Assembly (NCBI GenBank): GCA_902531765.1
Contig: CACAFC010000010.1
Coordinates: forward strand, 1 to 40,325
Reading direction: 5' to 3'
DNA from: an uncultured Pelagibacteraceae bacterium
GTDB taxonomy: Bacteria > Pseudomonadota > Alphaproteobacteria > Pelagibacterales > Pelagibacteraceae
Length of the DNA: 40,325 nucleotides
Positions 1 through 9,695 of this stretch are shown here, piece by piece (the stretch's first letter is position 1; each line of letters opens with the position of its first letter). The notes beneath the pieces are model-generated. The model was not told the origin of the DNA, did no database searches, and saw nothing but the letters and a program-made list of their open reading frames with translations. The position numbers and the translations under genes were made by a program.

Positions 1-669
1 TTTACACTTTATCCAGATATTTTTCCAGGGCCTTTAGGAAAAGGTCTTTATGGAAAAGCAATGTCTAAAAAATTGTGGAGTTTGAATGTGATAAATATTA
101 GAGATTCAGCTAAAGACAAACATAAAACAGTTGATGATACTCCTTATGGTGGCGGAACAGGTATGTTATTAAAACCAGATGTTTTAGCAAATTCTATCGA
201 TCAAAACGTGAATAAAGGAGACAGGATTTTGTACCTTTCACCTAAAGGTAAGGTGTTCAATCAAAAACTTGCGCAAGATTTATCACTAGAAAAATCCTTC
301 TCATTAATTTGTGGTCATTTCGAAGGAGTTGATGAGAGGGTATTATCTACAAGAAATATTGAAGAGATAAGCATAGGAGATTATGTATTGTCTGGTGGAG
401 AAACTGCTGCGCTTGTGGTGATTGACAGTGTATTAAGACTTTTACCTGGAGTTTTAGGGAATGACAAATCAGCTTCAGAAGAAACATTTGAAAACGGCCT
501 TTTGGAATATCCACAATATACCAAACCCCAGATTTGGGAGGAAAAATCAGTTCCAGAAGTGCTATTATCCGGTGATCATGCCAAAATTAAAGACTGGCGT
601 TTATCTCAATCTGAGGCTATAACACGCGACCGAAGACCAGATTTGTGGCAAAAATATAAGAAAAATTAA
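1..669 (+). CDS. trmD: tRNA (guanine-N1)-methyltransferase, 5' end missing
   Basis: TrmD methylates G37 of tRNAs that read codons starting with C or G-rich anticodons, using SAM, and so prevents +1 frameshifting. The reading frame is open from base 1. The in-frame residues before the ATG at 61 ([20 protein letters not shown]) are typical TrmD N-terminal sequence, so the gene starts upstream of the window and 61 is not the true start. The trefoil-knot SAM-binding motifs are present: [19 protein letters not shown] and [10 protein letters not shown]. The C-terminal region with RRPDLW is also typical. It sits directly before rplS, as in the usual rpsP-rimM-trmD-rplS order. Identity is very secure; only the extreme N-terminus is unseen. 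Confidence 0.96.
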   Translation, partial: FTLYPDIFPGPLGKGLYGKAMSKKLWSLNVINIRDSAKDKHKTVDDTPYGGGTGMLLKPDVLANSIDQNVNKGDRILYLSPKGKVFNQKLAQDLSLEKSFSLICGHFEGVDERVLSTRNIEEISIGDYVLSGGETAALVVIDSVLRLLPGVLGNDKSASEETFENGLLEYPQYTKPQIWEEKSVPEVLLSGDHAKIKDWRLSQSEAITRDRRPDLWQKYKKN

Positions 670-685
670 TTTGATAAATTTTAAA

Positions 686-1261
686 ATGAAAACAATTGAA
701 GAAATAAATCAAAATAACGTTAAAAAAATACTTTCAGAAAAAAAAATCCCTGATTTTTTTCCTGGCGATGTTGTAAAAGTTGGCGTTAGAATTACCGAAG
801 GAAAAAAAGAGAGAATTCAATATTTTGAAGGTGTTTGTATAGCTAAAAAAAGTAGAGATATCAATTCATCTTTTACTGTAAGAAAAATATCTTTTGGTGA
901 GGGTGTAGAGAGAACTTTTCCATTGTATGGAACTGTAATCGACTCGATTAAAGTAATTCGTTCAGGAAAGGTAAGAAGAGCTAAACTTTATTATTTAAGA
1001 GATCGAACTGGTAAATCTGCAAGAATTGCTGAAAAAATTAGAAAAAAAATTGGTATTGATGTTGATGTTAAACCTCAAACTGTTACCGAGGAAAATTTAG
1101 CCCCAGCTGAAAAAGAGAATGCACCGGAGACAGTGAAAGAGGCCACCCCAACAGTTGAGACCAAAAAAGAGGAAGCCCCAAAAACAGAAATGAAGAAACA
1201 AGCTCCTAAGTCTGAAACTAAAGCTGAAAAAAAACTTGAAAATTTACAAGAAAAAAAATAA
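686..1261 (+). CDS. rplS: 50S ribosomal protein L19 with Lys/Glu/Ala/Pro-rich C-terminal tail
   Basis: L19 is a large-subunit ribosomal protein at the 30S-50S interface. Diagnostic motifs are FRPGD-like [39 protein letters not shown] and [19 protein letters not shown] place the start at the ATG at 686 ([11 protein letters not shown]). An in-frame TTG at 671 would add only five unconserved residues and lies two bases after the trmD stop. The conserved L19 core ends near residue 120. About 60-70 further residues are low complexity, with repeated Lys-Lys-Glu and Ala-Pro patterns, whereas E. coli L19 is about 115 residues in total. The tail is probably disordered and cationic/acidic mixed; its role is unknown. 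Confidence 0.95.
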   Translation: MKTIEEINQNNVKKILSEKKIPDFFPGDVVKVGVRITEGKKERIQYFEGVCIAKKSRDINSSFTVRKISFGEGVERTFPLYGTVIDSIKVIRSGKVRRAKLYYLRDRTGKSARIAEKIRKKIGIDVDVKPQTVTEENLAPAEKENAPETVKEATPTVETKKEEAPKTEMKKQAPKSETKAEKKLENLQEKK

Positions 1262-1272
1262 TTTTTTTCAAG

Positions 1273-2676
1273 ATGCCCGATACACTTTACGATAAAATTT
1301 GGAACGAACACTTGGTTCATCAGCAAGAAGATGGAACAGCGTTATTGTTTGTTGATAGACATTTAGTTCATGAGGTCACAAGTCCTCAAGCTTTTGAAGG
1401 ATTAAGAAATTCTAAACGTAAAGTAAGACATCCAAAATTGACATTAGCAGTTGCAGATCACAATGTTCCTACAACAGATAGGTCAAAAGGTATTTCAGAT
1501 AATGAATCTAAAATTCAAGTAGAAACTTTAGAAGCAAATTGTAAAGAATTTGGTATTAAACTTTTTGGAATGAGTGATAAAAGACAAGGAATTGTCCATG
1601 TCACTGGTCCTGAACAAGGTTTCACTCAACCTGGCACAGTTATTGTATGTGGCGACAGTCATACAGCAACACATGGAGCATTTGGCGCATTAGCTTTTGG
1701 TATTGGAACTTCAGAAGTAGAGCATGTTTTAGCAACTCAAACATTAGTACAAAAGAAAGCTAAAAATTTCAGAATTAATGTTAACGGTAAACTTCCGTTA
1801 GGTGTTACATCGAAAGATGTAATTCTCCAAATAATAGGAAAAATAGGTACTGCTGGAGGAACAGGATGTGTAATAGAATATGCAGGTGACCTAATTAAAT
1901 CTTTAAGTGTGGAGAATAGAATGACAATTTGCAATATGACGATTGAGGGAGGAGCAAGAGCAGGATTGATAGCTCCAGATGAAAAGATATTCAAATATTT
2001 AGAAGGCAGACCAATGTCTCCCAAAGGAAATGATTGGGATAAAGCTTTAGAAAATTGGAAAAATTTAAATACAGATGAAGGTGCTAAGTTTGATAAAGAG
2101 GTAAATTTAGCTGCCAATGAAATTTTACCAATGATAACTTGGGGCACATCACCTCAAGATGTTATTACAATAGATGAAAAAGTACCAAATCCAAATAATG
2201 AAAAAGACGAGGATAGAAAAAATTCTTTAGAGAGAGCATTGAATTACATGGGTTTGAAACCTGATATGGCAGCTAAAGATATTAAAATTGATAAAGTTTT
2301 CATTGGTAGTTGTACGAATGGTAGAATTGAGGATTTAAGAGAAGCAGCAAAAATTTTAAAAGATAAAAAAATTGCATCTCATGTTCATGGTATGGTTGTT
2401 CCAGGTTCAGGATTAGTTAAAGAACAAGCTGAGCAAGAGGGGTTAGATAAAATTTTCGTAAAGTCAGGATTTGAGTGGAGAGAGCCAGGATGTTCAATGT
2501 GTTTAGCAATGAATGCAGATAAATTAAAACCAGAAGAGAGATGCGCTTCAACATCAAATAGAAATTTTGAGGGTAGACAAGGCAGAGGTGGAAGAACTCA
2601 TTTAGTTAGCCCTGGCATGGCTGCTGCTGCAGCAATATCTGGAAACCTTGATGATGTGAGAAAATATCAAAATTAA
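1273..2676 (+). CDS. leuC: 3-isopropylmalate dehydratase large subunit
   Basis: LeuC with LeuD isomerises 2-isopropylmalate to 3-isopropylmalate, the second step of leucine biosynthesis. The protein (467 residues) has normal family length. It shows the aconitase-type motif [21 protein letters not shown] near residues 125-145. The three cysteines expected to bind the [4Fe-4S] cluster are visible: C347 in IGSCTNGR, and C407 and C410 in [11 protein letters not shown]. The ATG at 1273 is 12 bases after the rplS stop, and leuD begins two bases after the leuC stop, so leuCDB is almost certainly one transcription unit. Confidence 0.97.
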   Translation: MPDTLYDKIWNEHLVHQQEDGTALLFVDRHLVHEVTSPQAFEGLRNSKRKVRHPKLTLAVADHNVPTTDRSKGISDNESKIQVETLEANCKEFGIKLFGMSDKRQGIVHVTGPEQGFTQPGTVIVCGDSHTATHGAFGALAFGIGTSEVEHVLATQTLVQKKAKNFRINVNGKLPLGVTSKDVILQIIGKIGTAGGTGCVIEYAGDLIKSLSVENRMTICNMTIEGGARAGLIAPDEKIFKYLEGRPMSPKGNDWDKALENWKNLNTDEGAKFDKEVNLAANEILPMITWGTSPQDVITIDEKVPNPNNEKDEDRKNSLERALNYMGLKPDMAAKDIKIDKVFIGSCTNGRIEDLREAAKILKDKKIASHVHGMVVPGSGLVKEQAEQEGLDKIFVKSGFEWREPGCSMCLAMNADKLKPEERCASTSNRNFEGRQGRGGRTHLVSPGMAAAAAISGNLDDVRKYQN

Positions 2677-2677
2677 T

Positions 2678-3283
2678 ATGCAAAAATTCAACACTTTGAA
2701 AAGTATACCAGCATATTTGCCAATAGTTAATATTGATACAGATATGATTATTCCAAAGCAATTTTTAAAAACAATTAAAAGAACTGGACTGGGCAAAAAT
2801 TTATTTTTTGAGATGAGATATGACGATCAAGGTAAAGAAATAAATGATTTTGTTTTAAACACAGATCCTTACAATAACTCAAAAATTCTAATTGCTGGAA
2901 AAAATTTTGGTTGTGGTTCTTCAAGAGAACACGCTCCATGGGCATTATTAGATTTCGGTATCACGTGTGTGATAAGCTCTAGTTTTGCAGACATCTTTTA
3001 TAACAACTGTTTTAAAAATGGAATTTTACCAATAATTTTAGATGACGATAAAATTAAAGAGCTATCAGAGTATGCAAAAAGAAAAGAAGAAATTTTTATA
3101 GATCTTAAGGAAGAAAAAGTTATTTTTGGAAATAATGAATTAAAATTTAAAGTAGACTCGTTTAAAAAAAAGTGTTTGTTAGAAGGATTAGACGATATAG
3201 CTCTTTCATTAAAAAAATCTGATAAAATAGAAATTTTTGAAAAAGATTTAAAAGTCAAAAAGCCCTGGGTGTTTAATGATTAA
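2678..3283 (+). CDS. leuD: 3-isopropylmalate dehydratase small subunit
   Basis: This is the swivel-domain partner of LeuC in the leucine pathway. The 201-residue length is normal. Family signatures are the N-terminal [14 protein letters not shown], the substrate-loop [17 protein letters not shown] around residues 73-89, and [18 protein letters not shown]. It starts one base after leuC and its last eight bases overlap the leuB start, which suggests translational coupling within leuCDB. Confidence 0.97.
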   Translation: MQKFNTLKSIPAYLPIVNIDTDMIIPKQFLKTIKRTGLGKNLFFEMRYDDQGKEINDFVLNTDPYNNSKILIAGKNFGCGSSREHAPWALLDFGITCVISSSFADIFYNNCFKNGILPIILDDDKIKELSEYAKRKEEIFIDLKEEKVIFGNNELKFKVDSFKKKCLLEGLDDIALSLKKSDKIEIFEKDLKVKKPWVFND

Positions 3284-4382
3284 AGTTAAAAAAAGAAGAG
3301 TGTTATTGTTACCAGGTGATGGAATAGGTCCTGAAGTGATTGCAGAGGTCAAAAAAGTAATCAATTGGTTTAATGATAAAAAATCTTTAGATTTTGAAAT
3401 TGATGAGGATTTAGTTGGAGGAATTTCGTTTGATAAGCATGGAACACCTCTTACTGATGAAGTTTTTTATAAAGCATTAGAGAGTGCTGTAATAATGTTA
3501 GGTGCAGTTGGTGGACCAAAATGGGATGGTGTAGAATTTTCAAAAAAACCTGAGAGAGCCCTTTTAAAACTTAGAAAAGAATTAAAACTTTTTGCTAATT
3601 TAAGGCCAGCAATATGCTTTGAACAATTGGTAAATGCTTCAACTTTAAAACCAGAAATTGTATCAGGTTTAGATATTTTAATAGTTAGAGAATTAACTGG
3701 TGGAGTATATTTTGGAGAACCAAGAGGAATTAAACCAATAGAAAATGGAGAAAGAAAAGGAGTAAACACTCATACTTATACTAGTAGTGAAATTATTAGA
3801 GTAGCTAGAGTTGCTTTTGACTTAGCTAAAAAAAGATCAAATAGAGTCATATCTTGTGAAAAATCTAATGTGATGGAAGCGGGTCAACTTTGGAAAGAAG
3901 AAGTGCAATCATTACATGATAAAGATTATAAGGATGTTGAGTTAAGTCATATGTTGGCTGATAATTGTGCGATGCAATTAGTAAGAAACCCAAAACAATT
4001 TGATGTAATCTTAACTGATAATTTATTTGGTGACATGTTATCAGATGAGGCTTCTATGTTAACAGGTTCTCTTGGATTACTACCTTCTGCATCATTAGGT
4101 GCAAAAAATAAGGATGGCGAAATGAGAGCTATGTATGAACCTATTCATGGTTCAGCTCCAGATATTGCTGGAAAAGGAGTTGCTAATCCTATCGCCTCAA
4201 TTTTGAGTTTTGCTATGGCACTAAGATATTCTTTAGATTTAGATAAAGAGGCAGAGGCCCTAGAAAAGGCTGTGCAAGAGGCTCTTAATGATGGATTAAG
4301 AACAAAAGATATAATGTCTGATAAAATGAAAGAGGTTTCTACTTCTCAAATGGGTGATGCGATCATTTCAAAATTGCAATAA
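3276..4382 (+). CDS. leuB: 3-isopropylmalate dehydrogenase
   Basis: LeuB oxidises and decarboxylates 3-isopropylmalate to 2-oxoisocaproate with NAD+. The 368-residue protein carries the beta-decarboxylating dehydrogenase signatures: [11 protein letters not shown] at the N-terminus, the substrate-binding Arg region [23 protein letters not shown], and the metal/substrate segment [22 protein letters not shown]. The later [14 protein letters not shown] block is typical of the NAD-binding site. The start ATG lies inside the end of leuD (8-bp overlap). The stop is followed by only 26 AT-rich bases before the DMSP cluster, with no visible terminator, so readthrough from leu into dmd is plausible. 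Confidence 0.97.
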   Translation: MIKVKKRRVLLLPGDGIGPEVIAEVKKVINWFNDKKSLDFEIDEDLVGGISFDKHGTPLTDEVFYKALESAVIMLGAVGGPKWDGVEFSKKPERALLKLRKELKLFANLRPAICFEQLVNASTLKPEIVSGLDILIVRELTGGVYFGEPRGIKPIENGERKGVNTHTYTSSEIIRVARVAFDLAKKRSNRVISCEKSNVMEAGQLWKEEVQSLHDKDYKDVELSHMLADNCAMQLVRNPKQFDVILTDNLFGDMLSDEASMLTGSLGLLPSASLGAKNKDGEMRAMYEPIHGSAPDIAGKGVANPIASILSFAMALRYSLDLDKEAEALEKAVQEALNDGLRTKDIMSDKMKEVSTSQMGDAIISKLQ

Positions 4383-4410
4383 TTAATTAATTATCTTAAA
4401 GTCATAATAT

Positions 4411-6172
4411 GCCAAGCTATACCGCTCCTGTTGATGATATGATGTTTCTATTCGAGAAACTTAGAAATAATCAAAAATATAATGAGTTAGAAAAATATAA
4501 AGAGGTAACAACTGATTTAGTAAAAGATATTTTACAGGAGGCAGCGAAGATTAATCAAAATTTAATTTTACCATTAGCTAAAGCTGGTGACGAAAATCCT
4601 GCAGTTTTAGAAAATGGAGTAGTAAGAACTCCTCCAGGTTATAAAGAAGCTTACAAAAAATATATTGAGGACGGATGGACTTCATTATCTTGTGATCCAA
4701 AATATGGGGGTCAAGGTATGCCAAAAACTGTAAGTGCATTTTTTGATGAAATGCTTTCCTCAGCAAGTTTGTCTTTTAAATTATACAGCGAACTAAGTAT
4801 AGGTGCATATAATTGTATTAATCATCATGCTACAGACGATATAAAAAATAAATATTTACCTAAAATAGTTGAGGGAAAATGGAGCGGCACTATGTGTTTA
4901 ACTGAGCCAGTATGTGGTACCGATTTGGGTTTACTAAGAACAAAAGCTAAGAAACAAACTGACGGAACTTATAAAATAAGTGGTCAAAAAATATTTATTA
5001 CATCTGGTGATCATGATTTAACTGAGAATATTATTCATCTAGTTTTGGCAAGAGCTGATGACTCTCCAGCAGGCACAAAAGGAATAAGTTTGTTTTTAGT
5101 TCCAAAATTTGTGGTTAAAGACGATGGAACAATTGGACCAAGAAATGGGATATCTACAGGATCTATAGAGACTAAAATGGGAATAAAGGGATCAGCAACT
5201 TGTGTATTAAATTTTGATGATGCTACTGGATACATGATAGGTGCTAAAGAAAAAGGATTAAGTGCAATGTTCACCATGATGAATCTTGAAAGAATAGTTG
5301 TTGGTATACAAGGATTAGGTATTTCAGAAATTGCCTATCAAAATTCACTTACTTATGCAAAAGAGAGAAAACAAGGAAAATCAAATAATTCTAATTCAAA
5401 AAATGGTGCAGATTTTATAATTGAACACGCTGACATTAGAAGAACCCTACTTAATATGAAATCAATTATTGAAGGTGAAAGAGCTTTATGTTTTTGGTTG
5501 TCGCAGCAAACTGAAGTAAGTTTAAATCATCCAGATGAAAAAACCCGTCAGGAAGCCTCAGATTATGTTTCCCTCATGACTCCTGTGGTAAAATCATTAT
5601 TCACAGATTTAGCAATGGAAATAACAAGTGATGCTATGCAAATTCATGGTGGATATGGATACACTAAAGATCAAGGAATAGAACAATTATATAGAGATAA
5701 TAGAATTACACCTATCTATGAAGGTACAAATTCGGTCCAAGCTTCAGATCTAGTTTTCAGAAAATTATCAAATAAAAATGGTAATATAATTAATAAATTT
5801 TTAGATCAAGTTAAGTCGGAGTGTAAAACTGACAATGAAAAAATTAAACCATTTTTATCAGAATTTAACAAGAATTTAGACACTCTTAAAAAATTCAGTG
5901 ATTGGATGACAGATAAAGCAAAGGCAGAAAAAGATGATGTTAGCGCAGGGGCTAATGACTACCTAAAAACTCTAGGTTATGTATCTATTGCATATGCATG
6001 GATTAAGGTTCTAGAGGTGAGTTTTAAAGATTATGAGGAAAATAAAAATTTTTATAATGATAAAATAGACACTGCTAGATTTTATTTTGACAAAGTATTA
6101 CCTAGAGCTGAACATCACTATAAGTCTGCAATTTCTGGAAGTTCAAATATTATGAATTTCAAGTTCAATTAA
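4411..6172 (+). CDS. dmdC: Acyl-CoA dehydrogenase of DMSP demethylation, 3-methylmercaptopropionyl-CoA dehydrogenase
   Basis: DmdC is an FAD enzyme that oxidises 3-methylmercaptopropionyl-CoA to methylthioacryloyl-CoA, the third step of DMSP demethylation. The ATG lies at about 4409-4411. At 587 residues it is a long acyl-CoA dehydrogenase, the size typical of DmdC rather than the ~380-residue fatty-acid enzymes. Visible motifs are MCLTEPVCGTDLG (residues ~162-174, FAD/substrate loop), ISGQKIFITSGDHD, and IHGGYGYTKDQGIEQLYRD, followed by YEGT with probable catalytic-base Glu438. A ~130-residue C-terminal helical extension follows. The next gene, dmdB, starts on the base after its stop. The subfamily call rests on length, motifs and neighbours dmdB and dmdA; an ordinary medium- or long-chain dehydrogenase is unlikely here. 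Confidence 0.9.
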
Positions 6173-7789
6173 ATGAGTCATTACGAAACTAATCTTGATA
6201 AAAATGATGCAAATTATGTTCCATTAACACCTCTGACTTTTTTAAAAAGAGCTTATGAAATTTATCCCAATTATGAAGCAGTTATTTATGAAGATAGGAA
6301 ATATACTTGGAGTCAAGTTTATAAACGAGCTGTAAAATTTTCTAGCGCACTTAATAAAATTGGAGTTAGTAAGGGTGATACTGTCTCGTTTTTAGCTTTT
6401 AATACCCCCGAAATTTTTGAGGGACATTATTCAGTTCCAATGACAGGTGCAGTTCTTAATACTATTAATATTAGATTAGATGCTAAGACAATTGCGTATA
6501 TTTTAGAACATAGTGAGGCAAAAGTTTTAGTTGTTGATAGGCAACTTCATTTTGAGGTAAAAAAGGCCCTAAATACTTTAAAAAGAAAAATAATAATAAT
6601 TGATATCGACGATAAATTTGCAGACCAATCTAAGTGTGAGAAAATTGGAGAATTAGAATATGAAAGTTTTTTAAATACTGGTGATGAAAATTATAATTGG
6701 GAAATGCCAGAAGATGAATGGCAAGCATTATCACTTAGTTATACTTCAGGAACTACTGGAAACCCTAAGGGAGTTGTTTACCACCATAGAGGATCATATT
6801 TGATGTCAACTGGAAGTGCAGTTGCATGGAATATGCCAAATAGATTAAATTTTTTGACTATTGTGCCCATGTTTCATTGTAATGGTTGGGGTTATCCGTG
6901 GACTGTTCCCATGTTAAATGGAAGAACTATTTGCTTAAGAAATATTGATGTTAAGAAAATTTTTGAATTAATTGATAAATATGACGTCACGCATTTCGGA
7001 GGGGCGCCAATAGTGCTCAATATGATTACAGGAGCTCCTGCGTCCGACAGAAAAAAGCTAAAACAAAAAGTTTATGTATTGACCGCTGGAGCACCGCCAC
7101 CAAGCATCATATTTAAAAAAATGAAAGAACTTGGATTTGAAGTAATGCATGTCTATGGATTAACAGAAACATATGGTCATGTTACTCAATGTGCTTGGAA
7201 CGACTCTTGGAATGAATTTGATGAAGAAAAGCAGAATGAGATAAAGGCAAGGCAAGGAGTAAGATACCCTAATACAGAGGGAATTACAGTTATGGACCCT
7301 GAGTCAATGAAAGAAGTACCAAAAGACGGAAAAACGATTGGTGAAATTATGATTAAAGGAAATGTCGTTATGAAGGGCTATTTCAAAGATAAAGATGCTA
7401 CAGATAAAGCTATGGGTGGTGGATGGTTTCATTCTGGAGATTTGGCGGTCATGCATCCAGATGGATATGTTAAAATTCAAGACAGATCCAAAGATATCAT
7501 TATTTCTGGAGGTGAAAATATTTCTTCAATCGAAATAGAAAACACTTTAGCAAAGCATCCATCAGTTTCTATTGCAGCAGTAGTAGCAAAACCAGATGAA
7601 AAATGGGGCGAAGTTCCATGTGCATTTATTGAGATGGTCCAAGATAAACCGGTTACAGAAAAAGAATTAATAAGTTTTTGTAAAGAAACCCTTGCTGGTT
7701 TTAAAGTGCCGAAACAAGTTGTTTTTTGTGAATTACCAAAGACTTCAACAGGTAAAATTCAAAAATTTGAATTAAGAAAAAAATTTTAG
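6173..7789 (+). CDS. dmdB: 3-methylmercaptopropionate-CoA ligase (acyl-CoA synthetase)
   Basis: DmdB activates 3-methylmercaptopropionate, the product of DmdA, to its CoA thioester with ATP, via an acyl-adenylate. The 538-residue protein is a complete ANL-superfamily ligase. The AMP-binding P-loop SYTSGTTGNPKG is at residues 189-200, the adenine-binding VYGLTETYG lies mid-protein, GGGWFHSGDLAV and DRSKDIIISGGENIS mark the hinge, and the C-terminal STGKIQK carries the probable catalytic Lys528. It starts immediately after the dmdC stop (zero spacing). Family membership alone would allow a medium-chain fatty-acyl-CoA ligase; the flanking dmdC and dmdA make DmdB the best call. Confidence 0.9.
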   Translation: MSHYETNLDKNDANYVPLTPLTFLKRAYEIYPNYEAVIYEDRKYTWSQVYKRAVKFSSALNKIGVSKGDTVSFLAFNTPEIFEGHYSVPMTGAVLNTINIRLDAKTIAYILEHSEAKVLVVDRQLHFEVKKALNTLKRKIIIIDIDDKFADQSKCEKIGELEYESFLNTGDENYNWEMPEDEWQALSLSYTSGTTGNPKGVVYHHRGSYLMSTGSAVAWNMPNRLNFLTIVPMFHCNGWGYPWTVPMLNGRTICLRNIDVKKIFELIDKYDVTHFGGAPIVLNMITGAPASDRKKLKQKVYVLTAGAPPPSIIFKKMKELGFEVMHVYGLTETYGHVTQCAWNDSWNEFDEEKQNEIKARQGVRYPNTEGITVMDPESMKEVPKDGKTIGEIMIKGNVVMKGYFKDKDATDKAMGGGWFHSGDLAVMHPDGYVKIQDRSKDIIISGGENISSIEIENTLAKHPSVSIAAVVAKPDEKWGEVPCAFIEMVQDKPVTEKELISFCKETLAGFKVPKQVVFCELPKTSTGKIQKFELRKKF

Positions 7790-7797
7790 GAAAATAA

Positions 7798-8574
7798 TTG
7801 ATATTCCAACTAGAAAACAAAAACATTCATGTATCCGATTCTGGTCAGGGTATAGATATGAATAAAGATACGATAGTATTTTTACATGGAAGTGGTCTTT
7901 CACACATTGTTTGGTCGCTAGCTGAACAATTTTTTTCATCAAAAAATTATAATGTATTATCTATAGATTTACCTGGACATGGAAATTCAGATGGTCCTTG
8001 TTTAGATAGTATTGAAAAAATTGCTGATTGGATGGAAAAAGTATTTGATAAATTAAAATTAAAAAACTTAATTTTAGTTGGTCACTCTCAAGGATGTTTA
8101 GAAATACTCGAATATTCTTCAAGATATAAAGAGAGACTCAAAAAATTAGTTTTTGTTGGAGGTTCAAATAAAATGCCGGTACACCCGGATCTAATTGAAT
8201 TAGCTCAAAGCGGACACTCAGACGCTGTTAAATTAATGATGAAATGGGGATATGAGGGTTCAAAAAAGTTTATTGGTGGTAACCCAGTAGAAAAAATCAT
8301 CCAATCGCCGAGAGATATAAGTGAAATTTTGGCTGTTGATTTAAATGCATGCAACAATTATTCAAATGGCTCTGAGGCTGCAAAAGTAATTGATCTACCA
8401 TCGATGCTTATATTTGGAGAATTAGATAAAATGGTTAATTTAGAAGCAGGAAAAAAATTCTCTAATTTGATTAAAAATTCAACTACTCACGTGATCAAAG
8501 GATGTGGTCATATGATAATGATTGAAAAAGCATTCGAAATGAGAGAAAAGATTTTAGAATTCTTAAATAAATGA
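7798..8574 (+). CDS. Alpha/beta hydrolase of unknown substrate within the DMSP cluster
   Basis: This is a complete alpha/beta-hydrolase-fold protein (258 residues). The catalytic set is visible: oxyanion-hole HGSG (30-33), nucleophile elbow GHSQG with Ser97, acid Asp210 in FGELDKMV and His238 in CGHMIMIE. No signal peptide is seen, so it is probably cytoplasmic. The start is a TTG at 7798 preceded by an AGGA ribosome-binding site with seven-base spacing. The first ATG (7858) would remove residues that look like the first beta strand. Its stop overlaps the dmdA start as ATGA, which indicates translational coupling to dmdA. The substrate is not recognisable from sequence. A thioesterase or ester hydrolase acting on a DMSP-pathway intermediate is possible, but this is inference from position only. 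Confidence 0.85.
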   Translation: MIFQLENKNIHVSDSGQGIDMNKDTIVFLHGSGLSHIVWSLAEQFFSSKNYNVLSIDLPGHGNSDGPCLDSIEKIADWMEKVFDKLKLKNLILVGHSQGCLEILEYSSRYKERLKKLVFVGGSNKMPVHPDLIELAQSGHSDAVKLMMKWGYEGSKKFIGGNPVEKIIQSPRDISEILAVDLNACNNYSNGSEAAKVIDLPSMLIFGELDKMVNLEAGKKFSNLIKNSTTHVIKGCGHMIMIEKAFEMREKILEFLNK

Positions 8575-9680
8575 AAAGTTATCCAATAGCTAAATCAAGA
8601 AGAGTGAGAAGTACTCCGTATACTTCAAGAATTGAAAATCAAGGTGTGACTGCCTACACAGTTTATAATCATATGCTGTTACCAGCAGCATTTGGATCTT
8701 TAGAAGAATCCTGTGATCATTTAAAAAAAAATGTTCAAGTATGGGATGTATCAGCAGAAAGACAGGTTGAAATTTCAGGCAATGATGCAGCGAAACTTGT
8801 TCAACTTATGACCTGTAGAGATTTATCCAATTCCAAAATTGGCAGATGTTATTATTGCCCAATAATTGATGAAAGCGGAAATTTAGTAAATGATCCAGTT
8901 ATTTTAAAGCTAGCTGAAGATAGATGGTGGATCTCAATTGCTGACTCCGATGTTATTTTTTTTGCAAAAGGATTAGCATCAGGAAATAAATTAAATGTAA
9001 AAATTTTTGAGCCTAATGTTGATATCTTAGCAATTCAAGGACCCAAATCTTTTGATTTGATGGAAAAAATTTTTGGTAAGGAGATAAAAGAGTTAAAATT
9101 TTTTGGATTTGATTATTATGATTTTGAGGGTGTAAAACATTTAATTGCTAGATCTGGTTGGTCAAAACAAGGAGGTTTTGAGATCTATGTTGAAAATACT
9201 AAATCTGGATTAGATTTATATGATCAACTTTTTGTATTAGGAAAAGAATTTAACGTAAAAGCTGGATGTCCAAATTTAATTGAAAGAATAGAAAGTGGTT
9301 TACTTTCTTATGGAAACGATTTTGACAATAATGATAATCCATTTGAATGTGGTTTTGAAAAGTATGTAAATTTAGATACAGATATAGATTTTTTAGGTAA
9401 AGAAAAATTGAAAAAGATTCAAAAAGAAGGAATCAAAAGAAAATTAATGGGTGTTCAGATTGATATTAGCAAAATTAATTTAACTAAATCTCTTAATATC
9501 AAAGATGAAAAAGGAAATTTAATTGGGGATTTAAGATCTGCCTGTTATTCACCTCATTTTAAAAAGTCTATAGGTATTGCAATGATAAATGAGCCGCATT
9601 GTAAAGCATCTGCTACAGGATTATTGGAAATTGGTGGAAATTTAATAGCTGTAAAAGTTTGCGATTTACCTTTCATCTAG
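8571..9680 (+). CDS. dmdA: Dimethylsulfoniopropionate demethylase
   Basis: DmdA transfers a methyl group from DMSP to tetrahydrofolate, giving 3-methylmercaptopropionate and 5-methyl-THF. It belongs to the GcvT aminomethyltransferase fold. The 369-residue length equals that known for Pelagibacter DmdA. Visible are the N-terminal extension before the GcvT core, [13 protein letters not shown] (58-70), [11 protein letters not shown] (103-113) and [14 protein letters not shown] (195-208). By my alignment, the first Asp of the Asp-Asp pair in glycine-cleavage GcvT is Asn107 here. The flanking genes are dmdC, dmdB and a hydrolase rather than gcvH or gcvP, which argues against a glycine-cleavage T protein. 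The start overlaps the hydrolase stop by 4 bp. Confidence 0.95.
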   Translation: MKSYPIAKSRRVRSTPYTSRIENQGVTAYTVYNHMLLPAAFGSLEESCDHLKKNVQVWDVSAERQVEISGNDAAKLVQLMTCRDLSNSKIGRCYYCPIIDESGNLVNDPVILKLAEDRWWISIADSDVIFFAKGLASGNKLNVKIFEPNVDILAIQGPKSFDLMEKIFGKEIKELKFFGFDYYDFEGVKHLIARSGWSKQGGFEIYVENTKSGLDLYDQLFVLGKEFNVKAGCPNLIERIESGLLSYGNDFDNNDNPFECGFEKYVNLDTDIDFLGKEKLKKIQKEGIKRKLMGVQIDISKINLTKSLNIKDEKGNLIGDLRSACYSPHFKKSIGIAMINEPHCKASATGLLEIGGNLIAVKVCDLPFI

Positions 9681-9695
9681 TATAAACCCTACATC

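Noticed and set aside
671-686. TTG start for rplS
   Set aside because: It adds five residues with no L19 similarity. The ATG at 686 is the better start.
1075-1326. Antisense reading frame opposite the rplS tail, as an example of many reverse-strand frames across the window
   Set aside because: These frames mirror strongly coding sequence, have composition typical of shadows, and match no family I recognise.
7798-8574. Assignment of the hydrolase as a DMSP lyase
   Set aside because: Known DMSP lyases are cupins, peptidase-like (DddP), CoA-transferase-like (DddD) or Alma1-type. None is an alpha/beta hydrolase with a GHSQG nucleophile elbow.
8571-9680. Glycine-cleavage T protein (gcvT) instead of dmdA
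   Set aside because: The fold is the same, but the 369-residue length, the Asn at the GcvT Asp-Asp position and the dmdB/dmdC neighbours with no gcvH or gcvP fit DmdA.
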